Source: JBOHBN01 sp050698355 (GTDB lineage Bacteria > Actinomycetota > Actinomycetes > Streptosporangiales > WHST01). Taken from it: 26,689 nt of DNA. A program made the translations under genes and the position numbers. The stretch is from assembly GCA_050698355.1 (NCBI GenBank), contig JBOHBN010000175.1, positions 1 to 26,689 of the forward strand, in the 5' to 3' direction. This document shows positions 1 through 7,274 of the stretch, one piece after another; the stretch's first letter is position 1, and each line of letters starts with the position of its first letter. The notes under the pieces are model-generated. The model saw nothing but the letters and a program-made list of their open reading frames with translations. It had not been told where the DNA came from and did no database searches.

Positions 1-2
1 TC

Positions 3-545
3 ACGTACGGCACCGTGGAACTGAAGCTTCCCGAGCACATGCTGCTCACCGGCCTCACCGTCGCGGCGGTCGTGGAGTTCCTCGTCACGCCGTGGCTGTC
101 GCTGCTCGGCGACCACGTCGGTGCGCGCCGCGTCGTCATCGCCGGACTCGTCGGCGTGCTGGTGCTGGCGGTGCCCCAGTTCACGCTGCTCGAGACGGGC
201 AGCGTCGTGGTCATCTACGTGTCCCTCGCCGCGATGCGCTTCGCCATGTCCGCGACCTACGGGCCGATGGCGGCGGTGCTCGCCAGCTCGTTCACCGGCC
301 GGGTCCGCTACACCGGCATCTCGCTCGCGTACCAGGGCTGCGGCATGCTGTTCGGCGGGCTCTCCCCGCTCATCGCGACCGGCCTGCTCGCCTGGACAGG
401 CGGCAGCCCGTGGGCCGTGATCGCGTACCTGTTCGCCATCGCGATCCTCGGCATCTTCTGCATGTCGCGGCTCGGCCGCCATACCGTCGACATCTCCGTG
501 CTCCGTGCCCCCACCGATACGACCAAGGCCGTCCATGAGCAGTGA
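3..545 (+). CDS. MHS-family metabolite/H+ symporter, C-terminal part (5' end outside window)
   Basis: The reading frame is open from the first base of the window, so the N-terminal half of the protein is missing. About 180 residues remain, with roughly five hydrophobic segments. The segment carrying GDHVGARRV matches the loop 8/9 signature of the major facilitator superfamily (G-D-x-x-G-R-R-like). The stretch FTGRVRYTGISLAYQ, followed by GLSPLIATGLLAWTG, is typical of the metabolite:H+ symporter (MHS) branch that includes ProP, KgtP and ShiA. The family sits in the inner membrane and imports organic acids, betaines or similar solutes. Its stop codon overlaps the ATG of the M20 amidohydrolase by 11 nt, so the two are probably translationally coupled and the transported solute may be the substrate of the downstream hydrolases. 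The substrate cannot be read from this fragment. Confidence 0.85.
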   Translation, partial: TYGTVELKLPEHMLLTGLTVAAVVEFLVTPWLSLLGDHVGARRVVIAGLVGVLVLAVPQFTLLETGSVVVIYVSLAAMRFAMSATYGPMAAVLASSFTGRVRYTGISLAYQGCGMLFGGLSPLIATGLLAWTGGSPWAVIAYLFAIAILGIFCMSRLGRHTVDISVLRAPTDTTKAVHEQ

Positions 546-2118
546 TGCGCCGAAAGCCCTTGCACACAACTGGATCGACGACAATCACGAGACCTGGTCC
601 GCGTGGCACACGACGATCTGGAACTACGCGGAGCCGGCCTGGCGGGAGTACGAGTCCGCGCGCTGGTACGTCGACCTGCTGCGCCGTGAAGGGTTCGAGG
701 TAGAGGCAGGCAGCGGCGGCATGCCCACCGCGTTCGCCGCCAGCTGGTCGAACGGCATCGGCCCGACGGTGCTGACGTACGCCGAGTACGACGCCGTGCC
801 CGGTAACTGCCAGGCCGCCGAGCCGATACGCGGCCCGCGCCCGGGGGTCAGCAGGTACGCCCCAGGACACACAGATCCGCACTCGGCACTCGGTATCTCA
901 ACCTTCACAGCGCTGCTGGCCGCCAAGCGGGCGATGGAGGAGCACGGCATCACCGGCACGCTGCGATACACCGGCGAACCGGCCGAGAAGATGCACGGGT
1001 CCAAGCCCGTCCACGGCCTGCGCGGCTACTACGACGGCGTCGACGCGATCGTGAGCTTCCACCCGTTCTACCAACTGCCGCTGTGCAACACGGTGCGCTG
1101 GGACACCCACTGCGGGGCCTACTACAGCGTCATCTACACGTTCACCTGCGACGAACCCGAGACCTGGGCGACGGCCGAGCCCGGCAGTCCGATACCCGGC
1201 GCACACTCCGCCGCGAGGGCGCCGGGGGCGAACGCGGCGCTGGTCACCATGTACCAGCTCACCAAGACGACGCAGGACGCGATGGCGGCGGCGTTCGGCG
1301 GGTGGTCGCTTTCCGATGCGATCCTGCCGACGGGCCAGGCGACCGCGGACAACATCCCGCCCGGGCTCGCCAGCATCCAGTACTCGTGGCGCACCCCGGA
1401 CGTCGCGACCGCCGAGCAGGTACGCGCGGTGCTCGACCGCAACGCGTCGGCGGCGGCGCAGGCGACGCACTGCGCGGTACGGGAGCGGTGGGTGGCAAGG
1501 AGCCGGCCGGGGCTGGCGAACCACGCGATGGCCGAGCTGGTCTGGTCGAACCTGCGTGACGTAGGCCCGCCAAGCTACAGCGACGGGGCCGTACAGACCG
1601 CGCAGGAGATGCAGCGCGCGCTGGGACTCGAGCCGACCGACGCGCCGCTGCTCGCGGAAACCAGCCAGCTGGTCGAGCCGCGGGAGGCAGAGCGGCGGCT
1701 CCGCCAGGTCATCCCACCCGTACAGCGCAACTGGACCTCCGACGACTACGTCGAGATGACCTGGTACGCGCCAACCGCGCGCCTCTACGTCGGGCGCGCA
1801 GCTCTCGCGCCGAACCCCGCCGGGACCGCGCACCCCGACTGGGTGATGAACGCGCTGGGCGGCATCCCGGCGACCATCGACCCGACCATCCGGTGCGCGG
1901 CGAAGACGGTCGCCGGGTCTCTGCTCGACCTGCTGCGCCAACCTGAGCTGCTCGCCCGCGCGCGCGCCGAGCTAGAGGAGCGCCGTGCCGAGCGGGACCT
2001 CGATCCGCTGCTCCCGCAGGACTTCTCCGCGCCGGTCGAGTACGGCTGGCCCGACTACGTGCGCGCGAGCCGGGTCGGCGAGTGGTGCGTACCCGACCCG
2101 GAAGGAGCACCGCAGTGA
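535..2118 (+). CDS. M20-family amidohydrolase (AbgB-like peptidase/acylase)
   Basis: 527 residues from the ATG at 535, which overlaps the end of the symporter gene. An upstream ATG at 505 in the same frame would give an unlikely basic, proline-rich extension. M20 features are visible. LTYAEYDAVPG (about 80-90) is the conserved strand. GHTDPHS (111-117) stands where co-catalytic M20D enzymes have HxCGHD. GEPAEK (147-152) holds the catalytic Glu region, and an FHP motif follows near residue 190. GTAHPDWVMNALGG near the C terminus supplies the last His. The family cleaves amide bonds of N-acyl amino acids or p-aminobenzoyl-glutamate using two metals. Oddities: the usual second Glu of the Glu-Glu pair is Lys152, and the usual Cys ligand aligns with Asp114. 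Both could mark a subfamily rather than inactivation. Context (symporter before, YtcJ-type amidohydrolase after) suggests successive hydrolysis of an imported amide. Confidence 0.85.
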   Translation: MSSDAPKALAHNWIDDNHETWSAWHTTIWNYAEPAWREYESARWYVDLLRREGFEVEAGSGGMPTAFAASWSNGIGPTVLTYAEYDAVPGNCQAAEPIRGPRPGVSRYAPGHTDPHSALGISTFTALLAAKRAMEEHGITGTLRYTGEPAEKMHGSKPVHGLRGYYDGVDAIVSFHPFYQLPLCNTVRWDTHCGAYYSVIYTFTCDEPETWATAEPGSPIPGAHSAARAPGANAALVTMYQLTKTTQDAMAAAFGGWSLSDAILPTGQATADNIPPGLASIQYSWRTPDVATAEQVRAVLDRNASAAAQATHCAVRERWVARSRPGLANHAMAELVWSNLRDVGPPSYSDGAVQTAQEMQRALGLEPTDAPLLAETSQLVEPREAERRLRQVIPPVQRNWTSDDYVEMTWYAPTARLYVGRAALAPNPAGTAHPDWVMNALGGIPATIDPTIRCAAKTVAGSLLDLLRQPELLARARAELEERRAERDLDPLLPQDFSAPVEYGWPDYVRASRVGEWCVPDPEGAPQ

Positions 2119-2207
2119 GCGAGCGTCAGCGAGCGAAGCGTCGGCACAGCGCCATTGCTCATGTGGCCGCCAAGCGAAGCGAGGCGGGCACGTGAGCGAG
2201 CGTCAGC
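2115..2207 (+). repeat. Duplicated start-codon region flanking a short GCGA-rich element
   Basis: The 16-mer GTGAGCGAGCGTCAGC occurs at 2115-2130 and again, perfectly, at 2192-2207. The second copy supplies the GTG start of the YtcJ-type gene. The first copy follows an ideal Shine-Dalgarno (AAGGAG at 2102-2107) but its frame closes after 26 codons. The 61 nt between the copies are rich in AGCGA and GCGA words (for example AAGCGAAGCGAGG at 2171-2183). They also provide a replacement Shine-Dalgarno, GAGG at 2181-2184, 7 nt before the second GTG. This looks like insertion of a small repetitive element at the start codon with duplication of its edge, or a REP-like sequence. Neither is proven from one copy. 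Confidence 0.6.
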
Positions 2208-3826
2208 TGCCGACGGTGGTGTACGGCGGGCCGATCCACACGTTCGGCCCGCTGGGTGACGTCCCCGCGCTGCTCCTGCAGGACGGGCGGGTGGCTGCGG
2301 CCGGCACGCCCGCCGACTGCCGGCGTACGGCCGCCACCACGCCGGCCGAGCTCGACCTGCAGGGCAGGACGGTCCTGCCGGGGTTCGTCGACCCGCACGT
2401 CCACCCGCTCCTGCTGGGTGACGCGCTGTCGGGGGCGAACCTGGCGGGCGCCCGGTCGCTCGACGCGATCGTCCGGCTGTTGCGCGAGCACGCGGGCCGG
2501 ACCGGCGACGGCGTGGTCACCGGGTACGGGTACGACCAGTCCAAGCTGGCCGAGATGCGGCACCCGACCCGTACGGAACTGGACGCGGTGACGACGAAGG
2601 CGCAGGTGCGCATCCAGCACGCGAGCGGGCACGGCTACGTCCTCAACACCCGCGCGCTGCGCGAGTGCAACATCGATGCCGGCACGCAGACCCCACCGGG
2701 CGGCCGCATCGACAGGGACGAGGACGGCGAGCCGACCGGGCTCGTCTTCGACTCCGCCTGCGACCTGCTGACCGGCCCTGGCGGGGTGAAGATCGCGAAC
2801 CACGGCCCTAACTTCCACCGGCCGCTCGACGACGAGGGCAGCAGGCACCTGCTCGGACTGGCCCAACAGGCGTTGCTCGCGGTGGGCGTGACGACCATCT
2901 GCGACGCACAGGTCACCGGGCGGGAGATGCGCGCGTATTTCGACGCCCGCGATCGGGACGAACTGCTGCTGCGCACGCACGCGCTCGTCCTGTCCAGCGG
3001 GCTCGCGCAGCTGGAGGAGCTCGGCCTCGGCGGACGGTTGGGTGACAGCGGGCTGGAGCTGCTCGGCGTGAAGATGTACGCCGACGGGTCGGTCACCGCA
3101 CGTACCGCGTACTTGCAGCATGCGTGCGGGCAGCCGGAACCGACCGGGTACCTGTACCACGACCCGGAGGAGCTGACCTCACTCATCCAAGCGGCACACC
3201 GGCTCGGCCTGCCGACCGCGACGCACGCGCAGGGCGAGCTGCCGATCGGCATCGTCCTCGACGCGGTCGCCGGCGCGCGGGCCGAGCGACCGCGGCCGGA
3301 TCTGGTGCACCGCATCGAGCACTGCGGCTTCCCGACCGCCGCGCAGATCGGACGGATGGCGGAGCTGGGCGTCGTGCCCGTACCCCAACCCATGCAGGTC
3401 ACCCTCTTCGGCGACTCGCTGGCGGACGAGTACGGCGACTACGGCGGCCGCTTCTACCCCACGGGCGAGTTCGCCCGTACGGGGCTGCCCGTGGTCATCA
3501 GCTCCGACGGTCCCGTCACAGATCCAGACCCGCTGCGGGCGGCCGCCGTGGCGGTCAGCAGGGAAACGCTCGCCGGCAAGGTCGCTGGCGGGGACGAGCA
3601 CGGGCGTCCACGCCAGGGGATCGACGCCGACACCGCACTGCGCGCGATCACGTCCACGCCGGCAGCGGTCCTGGGGTGCCGCGAGGTCGGCAGCCTCGAA
3701 CCCGGGCAGCTCGCCGACCTGGTCGTACTCCACGGCGACCCGGTGCACGGTACGGCCGCCGACCTGCGGGACGCGGCCGTCACCGAGACGTGGGTGGGCG
3801 GCGTGCGACGATTCCAGGCGCACTGA
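2192..3826 (+). CDS. YtcJ-type metal-dependent amidohydrolase (amidohydrolase 3 family)
   Basis: 544 residues from GTG 2192, preceded by GAGG at 2181-2184. The open frame extends back to 1985 but lies inside the M20 gene there and codes for an implausible arginine/serine-rich stretch. Signatures of the amidohydrolase superfamily appear in order: GFVDPHVHPLL (HxH at about 69-71, metal site), GVKMYADGSVT (Lys likely carboxylated), THAQGE, HRIEHCG (metal-binding histidines) and ISSDGPVTDPDPL (catalytic Asp). The C terminus (SLEPGQLADLVVLHGDP) is the typical small beta-sandwich closing strand. Members hydrolyse cyclic or linear amides, formamides and related C-N bonds. No signal peptide is visible, so it is cytoplasmic. 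It follows the M20 gene by 73 nt, and this gap contains the duplicated start element. A strong hairpin starts 2 nt after its stop. The substrate is unknown. Confidence 0.88.
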   Translation: MSERQLPTVVYGGPIHTFGPLGDVPALLLQDGRVAAAGTPADCRRTAATTPAELDLQGRTVLPGFVDPHVHPLLLGDALSGANLAGARSLDAIVRLLREHAGRTGDGVVTGYGYDQSKLAEMRHPTRTELDAVTTKAQVRIQHASGHGYVLNTRALRECNIDAGTQTPPGGRIDRDEDGEPTGLVFDSACDLLTGPGGVKIANHGPNFHRPLDDEGSRHLLGLAQQALLAVGVTTICDAQVTGREMRAYFDARDRDELLLRTHALVLSSGLAQLEELGLGGRLGDSGLELLGVKMYADGSVTARTAYLQHACGQPEPTGYLYHDPEELTSLIQAAHRLGLPTATHAQGELPIGIVLDAVAGARAERPRPDLVHRIEHCGFPTAAQIGRMAELGVVPVPQPMQVTLFGDSLADEYGDYGGRFYPTGEFARTGLPVVISSDGPVTDPDPLRAAAVAVSRETLAGKVAGGDEHGRPRQGIDADTALRAITSTPAAVLGCREVGSLEPGQLADLVVLHGDPVHGTAADLRDAAVTETWVGGVRRFQAH

Positions 3827-3827
3827 C

Positions 3828-3877
3828 CAGTTGTCAGTGTCTGGTTGAGCCATAGCTCGACGAGACACTGACAACTG
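3828..3877. terminator. Long near-perfect hairpin after the YtcJ-type gene
   Basis: The 15-nt arm at 3828-3842 (CAGTTGTCAGTGTCT) is perfectly complementary to 3863-3877. Inside it a second stem, 3844-3850 with 3855-3861 (one G-T pair), closes on a CATA loop. The whole element is about 22 bp of stem with one G-G mismatch. It begins 2 nt after the stop codon and has no T-tract, as is common for actinobacterial terminators. It may end the transcript or only reduce read-through into the ureohydrolase gene 39 nt further on. Confidence 0.7.
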
Positions 3878-3915
3878 ACCGGAATGGACGGACGACGGCG
3901 AAAGGAAGCAGGCGG

Positions 3916-4872
3916 ATGGCAAGCAGCGTGGGAGAGCCGATCGGCCCGACCGACAGCTCGCGGGTGCCGCGGTTCGCCGGGCCCGCGACGTTCGCCCGGC
4001 TGCCGCGCCTGGACCAGGTGGAGCACGCCGACGTGGCAGTGGTCGGGGTGCCGTTCGACACCGGCGTGTCCTTCCGCCCGGGCGCGCGGTTCGGCCCGGC
4101 GGCGGTACGCGAGGCGAGCCGGCTGCTGCGGCCGTACAACCCGGCGCTCGACGTCAGCCCGTTCGGCAGCATGCAGGTCGTCGATGCGGGCGACATCGCG
4201 GCGAACCCGTTCGACATCGGCGAGGCGATCGACACGATCGGCGCGGAAGCGGCCGCCCTGTTGGGAGCGGGCAGCCGCGTCGTCACGATCGGTGGCGACC
4301 ACACCATCGCCCTGCCGCCGCTTCGCGCCGCGGCGGCGAAGCACGGCCCGGTCGCGTTGCTGCACTTCGACGCGCACCTGGACACCTGGGACACGTACTT
4401 CGGTGCGCGCTACACCCACGGCACGCCGTTCCGGCGGGCGGTCGAGGAGGGCCTGCTCGACACCTCCGCGGTCTGCCACGTCGGGATCAGGGGCCCGCTC
4501 TACGGCCCCGGGGACCTGAGCGACGACAAGCGGTTCGGCTTCGGCATCATCAGCGCGGCGGACGTCCTGCGCCGCGGTGTCGACGAGGTCGCCGACTCGC
4601 TGCGGGCCCGCATCGGCAGCCGTCCGCTGTACGTATCGGTCGACATCGACGTGCTGGACCCGGCGCACGCGCCCGGCACGGGAACGCCCGAGGCCGGCGG
4701 CGTGACGAGCCGTGAGCTGCTGGAGATCCTGCGCGGCCTGCGTGGTGCCCAGCTGGTTGCGGCCGACGTGGTCGAGGTCGCCCCGGCGTACGACCACGCG
4801 AGCATGACCGCCGTGGCAGCCTCGCACGTCGCCTACGACCTCGTCAGCCTGCTCGCGCTCGGCCCGGCCTGA
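3916..4872 (+). CDS. Agmatinase/arginase-family ureohydrolase
   Basis: 318 residues from ATG 3916, with GAAAGGAAG just upstream. All dinuclear manganese ligands of the ureohydrolase family are visible: GGDHT (His129), FDAHLDTWD (Asp152, His154, Asp156) and SVDIDVLDP (Asp243, Asp245). The substrate-loop signature PAHAPGTGTPEAGG follows. The family cleaves a guanidino group to urea plus an amine. The N-terminal layout and the GTG-PE motif fit agmatinase, guanidinobutyrase or guanidinopropionase better than arginase proper, but the substrate cannot be decided by eye. It lies 89 nt behind the YtcJ-type gene, across a strong hairpin, and may be co-transcribed by read-through. No good promoter is seen in the 38 nt between hairpin and start. 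With the upstream symporter and hydrolases it suggests breakdown of a guanidino- or amide-containing nitrogen source. Confidence 0.9.
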   Translation: MASSVGEPIGPTDSSRVPRFAGPATFARLPRLDQVEHADVAVVGVPFDTGVSFRPGARFGPAAVREASRLLRPYNPALDVSPFGSMQVVDAGDIAANPFDIGEAIDTIGAEAAALLGAGSRVVTIGGDHTIALPPLRAAAAKHGPVALLHFDAHLDTWDTYFGARYTHGTPFRRAVEEGLLDTSAVCHVGIRGPLYGPGDLSDDKRFGFGIISAADVLRRGVDEVADSLRARIGSRPLYVSVDIDVLDPAHAPGTGTPEAGGVTSRELLEILRGLRGAQLVAADVVEVAPAYDHASMTAVAASHVAYDLVSLLALGPA

Positions 4873-4927
4873 CGCTCATGATCGTGGCCTGTTGAGCGCC
4901 CGTCTCGCCGCTTGCGGACAGGCGCTG

Positions 4928-5617
4928 TCAGTTGCGAAGCCAACCGAGGACGACGTCGGTGAACTCTGTCGGACGGGCCGCATGCACGTCGTGCCCAGCC
5001 GAGATAGTGACCATGGTGCACAGCCGGATGCGGGCAGCGGCGGCTTCAAGCTTGTCCTGCGCGATGTGGCTCGCGGCACCGCCGGCGACCACAAGCGTAG
5101 GCGCGGTGATCGCATCAAGTCCGTGCCAGGCGTCCGGATCGCCCGCATTTACCGCCGCGACGATCGCGGGCGCCACCCGCCAGTCGAACGCGAGTGGTCC
5201 GGCGGGGCGTTCGGGGAGTGGCCTGTCGCGCTTGAAGGGCGGCGATACGTCCTCGACCACTAGCCGTCCGACCCGATCCGGATGCTGCATGGCGAGGAGG
5301 TACGCGACGACGCCGCCCATGGAATGTCCGATCAGGACCACCGTTTCGAGTCCGAGCTGGTCGAGCACGTCGATGACGTCGTCGCACATCAGCTGGAACG
5401 AGTAGATCCCCGGCCAGTCGCTCTCGCCGTGACCACGAAGATCGAGTGTGAAGACACGAAAGTGCTCAGCCAAGCGCGGCACCACTGCCGCCCAGTCTGC
5501 ACCTCGATCGCCCAGCGCGTGCAGCAACACCATCGGCGCGGCATTCGCATTGCCGACGACCGCGTAGGCAAGGTGTACTCCGCCGGTCGTCAACACACGA
5601 TCCACGTCCACCCGCAT
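4928..5617 (-). CDS. Alpha/beta hydrolase
   Basis: 229 residues, convergent with the ureohydrolase gene (55 nt apart). Typical fold markers: the oxyanion-hole region LLHALGDRGADW (31-42), DLRGHGESDWPG (59-70), the nucleophile elbow GHSMGG (Ser99) and the C-terminal SAGHDVH with His209. The usual acidic residue after the late strand (TLVVAGGAASH) is absent. Asp123 in VVEDVSPP could take its place, as in YbfF-like esterases. The length, about 30 residues below many family members, reflects a short cap. No signal peptide, so cytoplasmic. The ATG at 5617 lacks a Shine-Dalgarno. A TACCGT box at 5619-5624 would place a leaderless start at the GTG of codon 3 (5609-5611). It is divergent from the MerR-type gene and may share its regulatory gap. 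The substrate is unknown. Confidence 0.85.
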   Translation of the reverse strand: MRVDVDRVLTTGGVHLAYAVVGNANAAPMVLLHALGDRGADWAAVVPRLAEHFRVFTLDLRGHGESDWPGIYSFQLMCDDVIDVLDQLGLETVVLIGHSMGGVVAYLLAMQHPDRVGRLVVEDVSPPFKRDRPLPERPAGPLAFDWRVAPAIVAAVNAGDPDAWHGLDAITAPTLVVAGGAASHIAQDKLEAAAARIRLCTMVTISAGHDVHAARPTEFTDVVLGWLRN

Positions 5618-5632
5618 GACGGTACAAGCGGG

Positions 5633-5642
5633 TGTTGCAACA
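5633..5642. promoter_or_regulatory. Short palindrome between divergent hydrolase and merR-type genes
   Basis: TGTTGCAACA is a perfect 10-bp palindrome. Its flanks (GCGGG on the left, CTCGC on the right after one extra base) extend it imperfectly. It lies just upstream of the TACCGT box of the hydrolase gene and about 15 bp before the MerR-type promoter, so it could bind a regulator. The binding protein is not identifiable. Confidence 0.3.
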
Positions 5643-5655
5643 ACTCGCAGGTGCC

Positions 5656-5694
5656 TTGACCCTCGAGCCGGGTTGAAGGTTTACCGTCGTTTAC
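5656..5694 (+). promoter_or_regulatory. MerR-type promoter with 20-bp spacer and dyad operator
   Basis: A -35 box TTGACC (5656-5661) and a -10 box TACCGT (5682-5687) are separated by 20 bp, longer than the usual 17. This is the mark of promoters untwisted by MerR-family activators. The spacer carries an imperfect dyad, ACCCTCGAG (5659-5667) with GTTGAAGGT (5672-5680), 7 of 9 positions complementary. Transcription would start at or next to the GTG at 5695, giving a leaderless mRNA and autoregulation. Confidence 0.65.
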
Positions 5695-6393
5695 GTGAGT
5701 GTCATGCGGATCTCGCAGCTGGCGACGCGGACCGGCGTGCCAGCGAGCACGTTGCGGTTCTACGAGACCATCGGCCTGCTGACGGCCGATCGCACCGACG
5801 CCGGGTACCGGGTCTACGGCGAGGACGCGGTGGAGCGGTTGGCGTTCATCGGGTCGGCGAAGCACTTGGGGCTGTCGCTGGAGGAGATCGCCGAGCTGGT
5901 TCGGGTGCGGGCATCCGGGACATGCGCGCAGGTGAAGCACGACCTCCGGCCGCGGCTCGTCCAACACCTGCACGAGACCGAGCGTCGAGCCATGGAGCTC
6001 GCCGGGTTCGCCGCGTCGCTCCGGGCCGTTCTGGAGCATCTCGACGCCCTTCCGGACCGGCAGGAGCGGTGCGGGCCGGAGTGCGAGTTGACCGTCGATC
6101 GGCCCGCTGCCGGCGTCGCCTGTTCGCTCACGGGCCAGGGCATGAACGAACGGGCAGACGAGTGGCACCGGGCGCTGGCCGGCGCGCGGCACCAGGAGAT
6201 TCCAGGTGGCGTCGTGCTGATGCTGCCGGCCGAGCGTGCTGCCACCGTCGCCGGCCTGGCCGTTGCCGAGCAGCAGTGCTGCCCGTTCTTCGCCTTCCGC
6301 ATCAACCTGGATGGCCCGGTGCTGCACCTGGAGGTACGCGCGCCCGCCGATGCCGCCGGGCTCCTCATCGACCTGTTCACAGCGGCGGCGTGA
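5695..6393 (+). CDS. MerR-family regulator with extra cysteine-rich C-terminal domain
   Basis: 232 residues from GTG 5695. ATG 5704 is an alternative, but the promoter geometry favours a leaderless GTG. Residues 4-70 are a MerR winged helix: ISQLATRTGVPASTLRFYE, GLL..DRTDAGYRVY, then LAFIGSAKHLGLSLEEI. A coiled dimerisation helix runs about 80-117. Cys77, Cys126 and Cys130 lie where MerR/ZntR proteins bind metal. A second domain of about 90 residues (143-232) follows, with Cys143 and the motif AEQQCCPFFAF (Cys195, Cys196), not found in classical MerR. The family activates from long-spacer promoters, and such a promoter precedes this gene. It overlaps the downstream dehydrogenase by 4 nt (GTGA). 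The ligand may be a metal or thiol-reactive compound; this is inferred from the cysteines only. Confidence 0.88.
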   Translation: MSVMRISQLATRTGVPASTLRFYETIGLLTADRTDAGYRVYGEDAVERLAFIGSAKHLGLSLEEIAELVRVRASGTCAQVKHDLRPRLVQHLHETERRAMELAGFAASLRAVLEHLDALPDRQERCGPECELTVDRPAAGVACSLTGQGMNERADEWHRALAGARHQEIPGGVVLMLPAERAATVAGLAVAEQQCCPFFAFRINLDGPVLHLEVRAPADAAGLLIDLFTAAA

Positions 6394-7220
6394 CGGTGGC
6401 CGGCTCGATGCGTTCCGTGCCGCACCGTACGGTCCTGGTGACCGGTGCATCGTCAGGCATCGGTCAGGCGACCGCTCGCCGGTTCGCCGCCGAGGGCTTC
6501 GACGTCTTCGGGACGAGCCGACGCGTACGTCCGGATGAGAACGGCGTGCGGATGGTCCAGCTCGACCTGCGATCCGAGGACTCCGTACGCGACTGCGTCA
6601 GCAAGGTGCTCGCCCGCGCCGGTCGTATCGACGTGCTGGTCAACAACGCCGCCGTTGCGTACCAGGGTTTCGCCGAGGAAACCCCACCCGCCCACGCCAG
6701 AGCGGTCTTCGACACCAACTTCTTCGGCACAGTGCGCCTGATCAACACCGTCCTGCCGGGCATGCGCGCGCGCCGGTGCGGGCGGATCATCAACGTCGGC
6801 TCGCTCGCTGCATGCGTCGGCGAACCGGGCGACGGCATCTACGCGGCATCGAAGGCAGCGCTGGCGCGGTACACCGAGGCCCTCCGGCACGAGGTGTGGC
6901 ACTGCGGTGTCGGCGTATCGCTCGTCGAGCCCGGCGCGTTCGTCACCAACATCACACAGGCAGCGGCGACCGCCCCTGCCACGATCGGCGACTACGACGG
7001 CCCGCGCGAGCAGGCCCGCCGTACGATCCACGACAGCCTCCGCAAGGGCGAGGACCCGCGCAAGGCGGCAGCCGTCATCGTCAAGGTCGCGTCCGCCCGC
7101 TCACCACGGCTGCGCTATGCGGCCGGCCGCGAGGCGCGGTGGGTGCCCGCCGTCAAGGCGTTCCTGCCGCAGTCCCTGTTCGACACCCTGCTGCGCCGCG
7201 GCTTCGGGCTGCCGAGCTAA
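6390..7220 (+). CDS. Short-chain dehydrogenase/reductase
   Basis: 276 residues from GTG 6390, whose GTGA overlaps the stop of the MerR-type gene. ATG 6408 is a possible alternative that also keeps the Rossmann fold intact. Classical SDR elements are present: VLVTGASSGIG (about 15-25) for NAD(P) binding, DVLVNNAAV (81-89), catalytic Ser138 in INVGSL, and Tyr151 and Lys155 in YAASK. The C-terminal extension (RRTIHDSLRKGEDPRKAAAVIVKVA) resembles retinol-dehydrogenase-like or YbbO-type oxidoreductases. It reduces or oxidises a carbonyl/alcohol; the substrate is unknown. The overlap indicates co-expression with the regulator, so it may detoxify the compound that the regulator senses. No promoter of its own is visible. 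Confidence 0.88.
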   Translation: MTVAGSMRSVPHRTVLVTGASSGIGQATARRFAAEGFDVFGTSRRVRPDENGVRMVQLDLRSEDSVRDCVSKVLARAGRIDVLVNNAAVAYQGFAEETPPAHARAVFDTNFFGTVRLINTVLPGMRARRCGRIINVGSLAACVGEPGDGIYAASKAALARYTEALRHEVWHCGVGVSLVEPGAFVTNITQAAATAPATIGDYDGPREQARRTIHDSLRKGEDPRKAAAVIVKVASARSPRLRYAAGREARWVPAVKAFLPQSLFDTLLRRGFGLPS

Positions 7221-7274
7221 CCGCTGCGGGCTCTCCGCCGCGCCGTCAAGAGGCGTCGGTCGCGGGCGGCATGG

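Noticed and set aside
4873..4927. Possible terminator (AGCGCC ... GGCGCT) between the convergent ureohydrolase and hydrolase genes
   Set aside because: Only six paired bases with a loop of more than 20 nt; too weak in GC-rich DNA.
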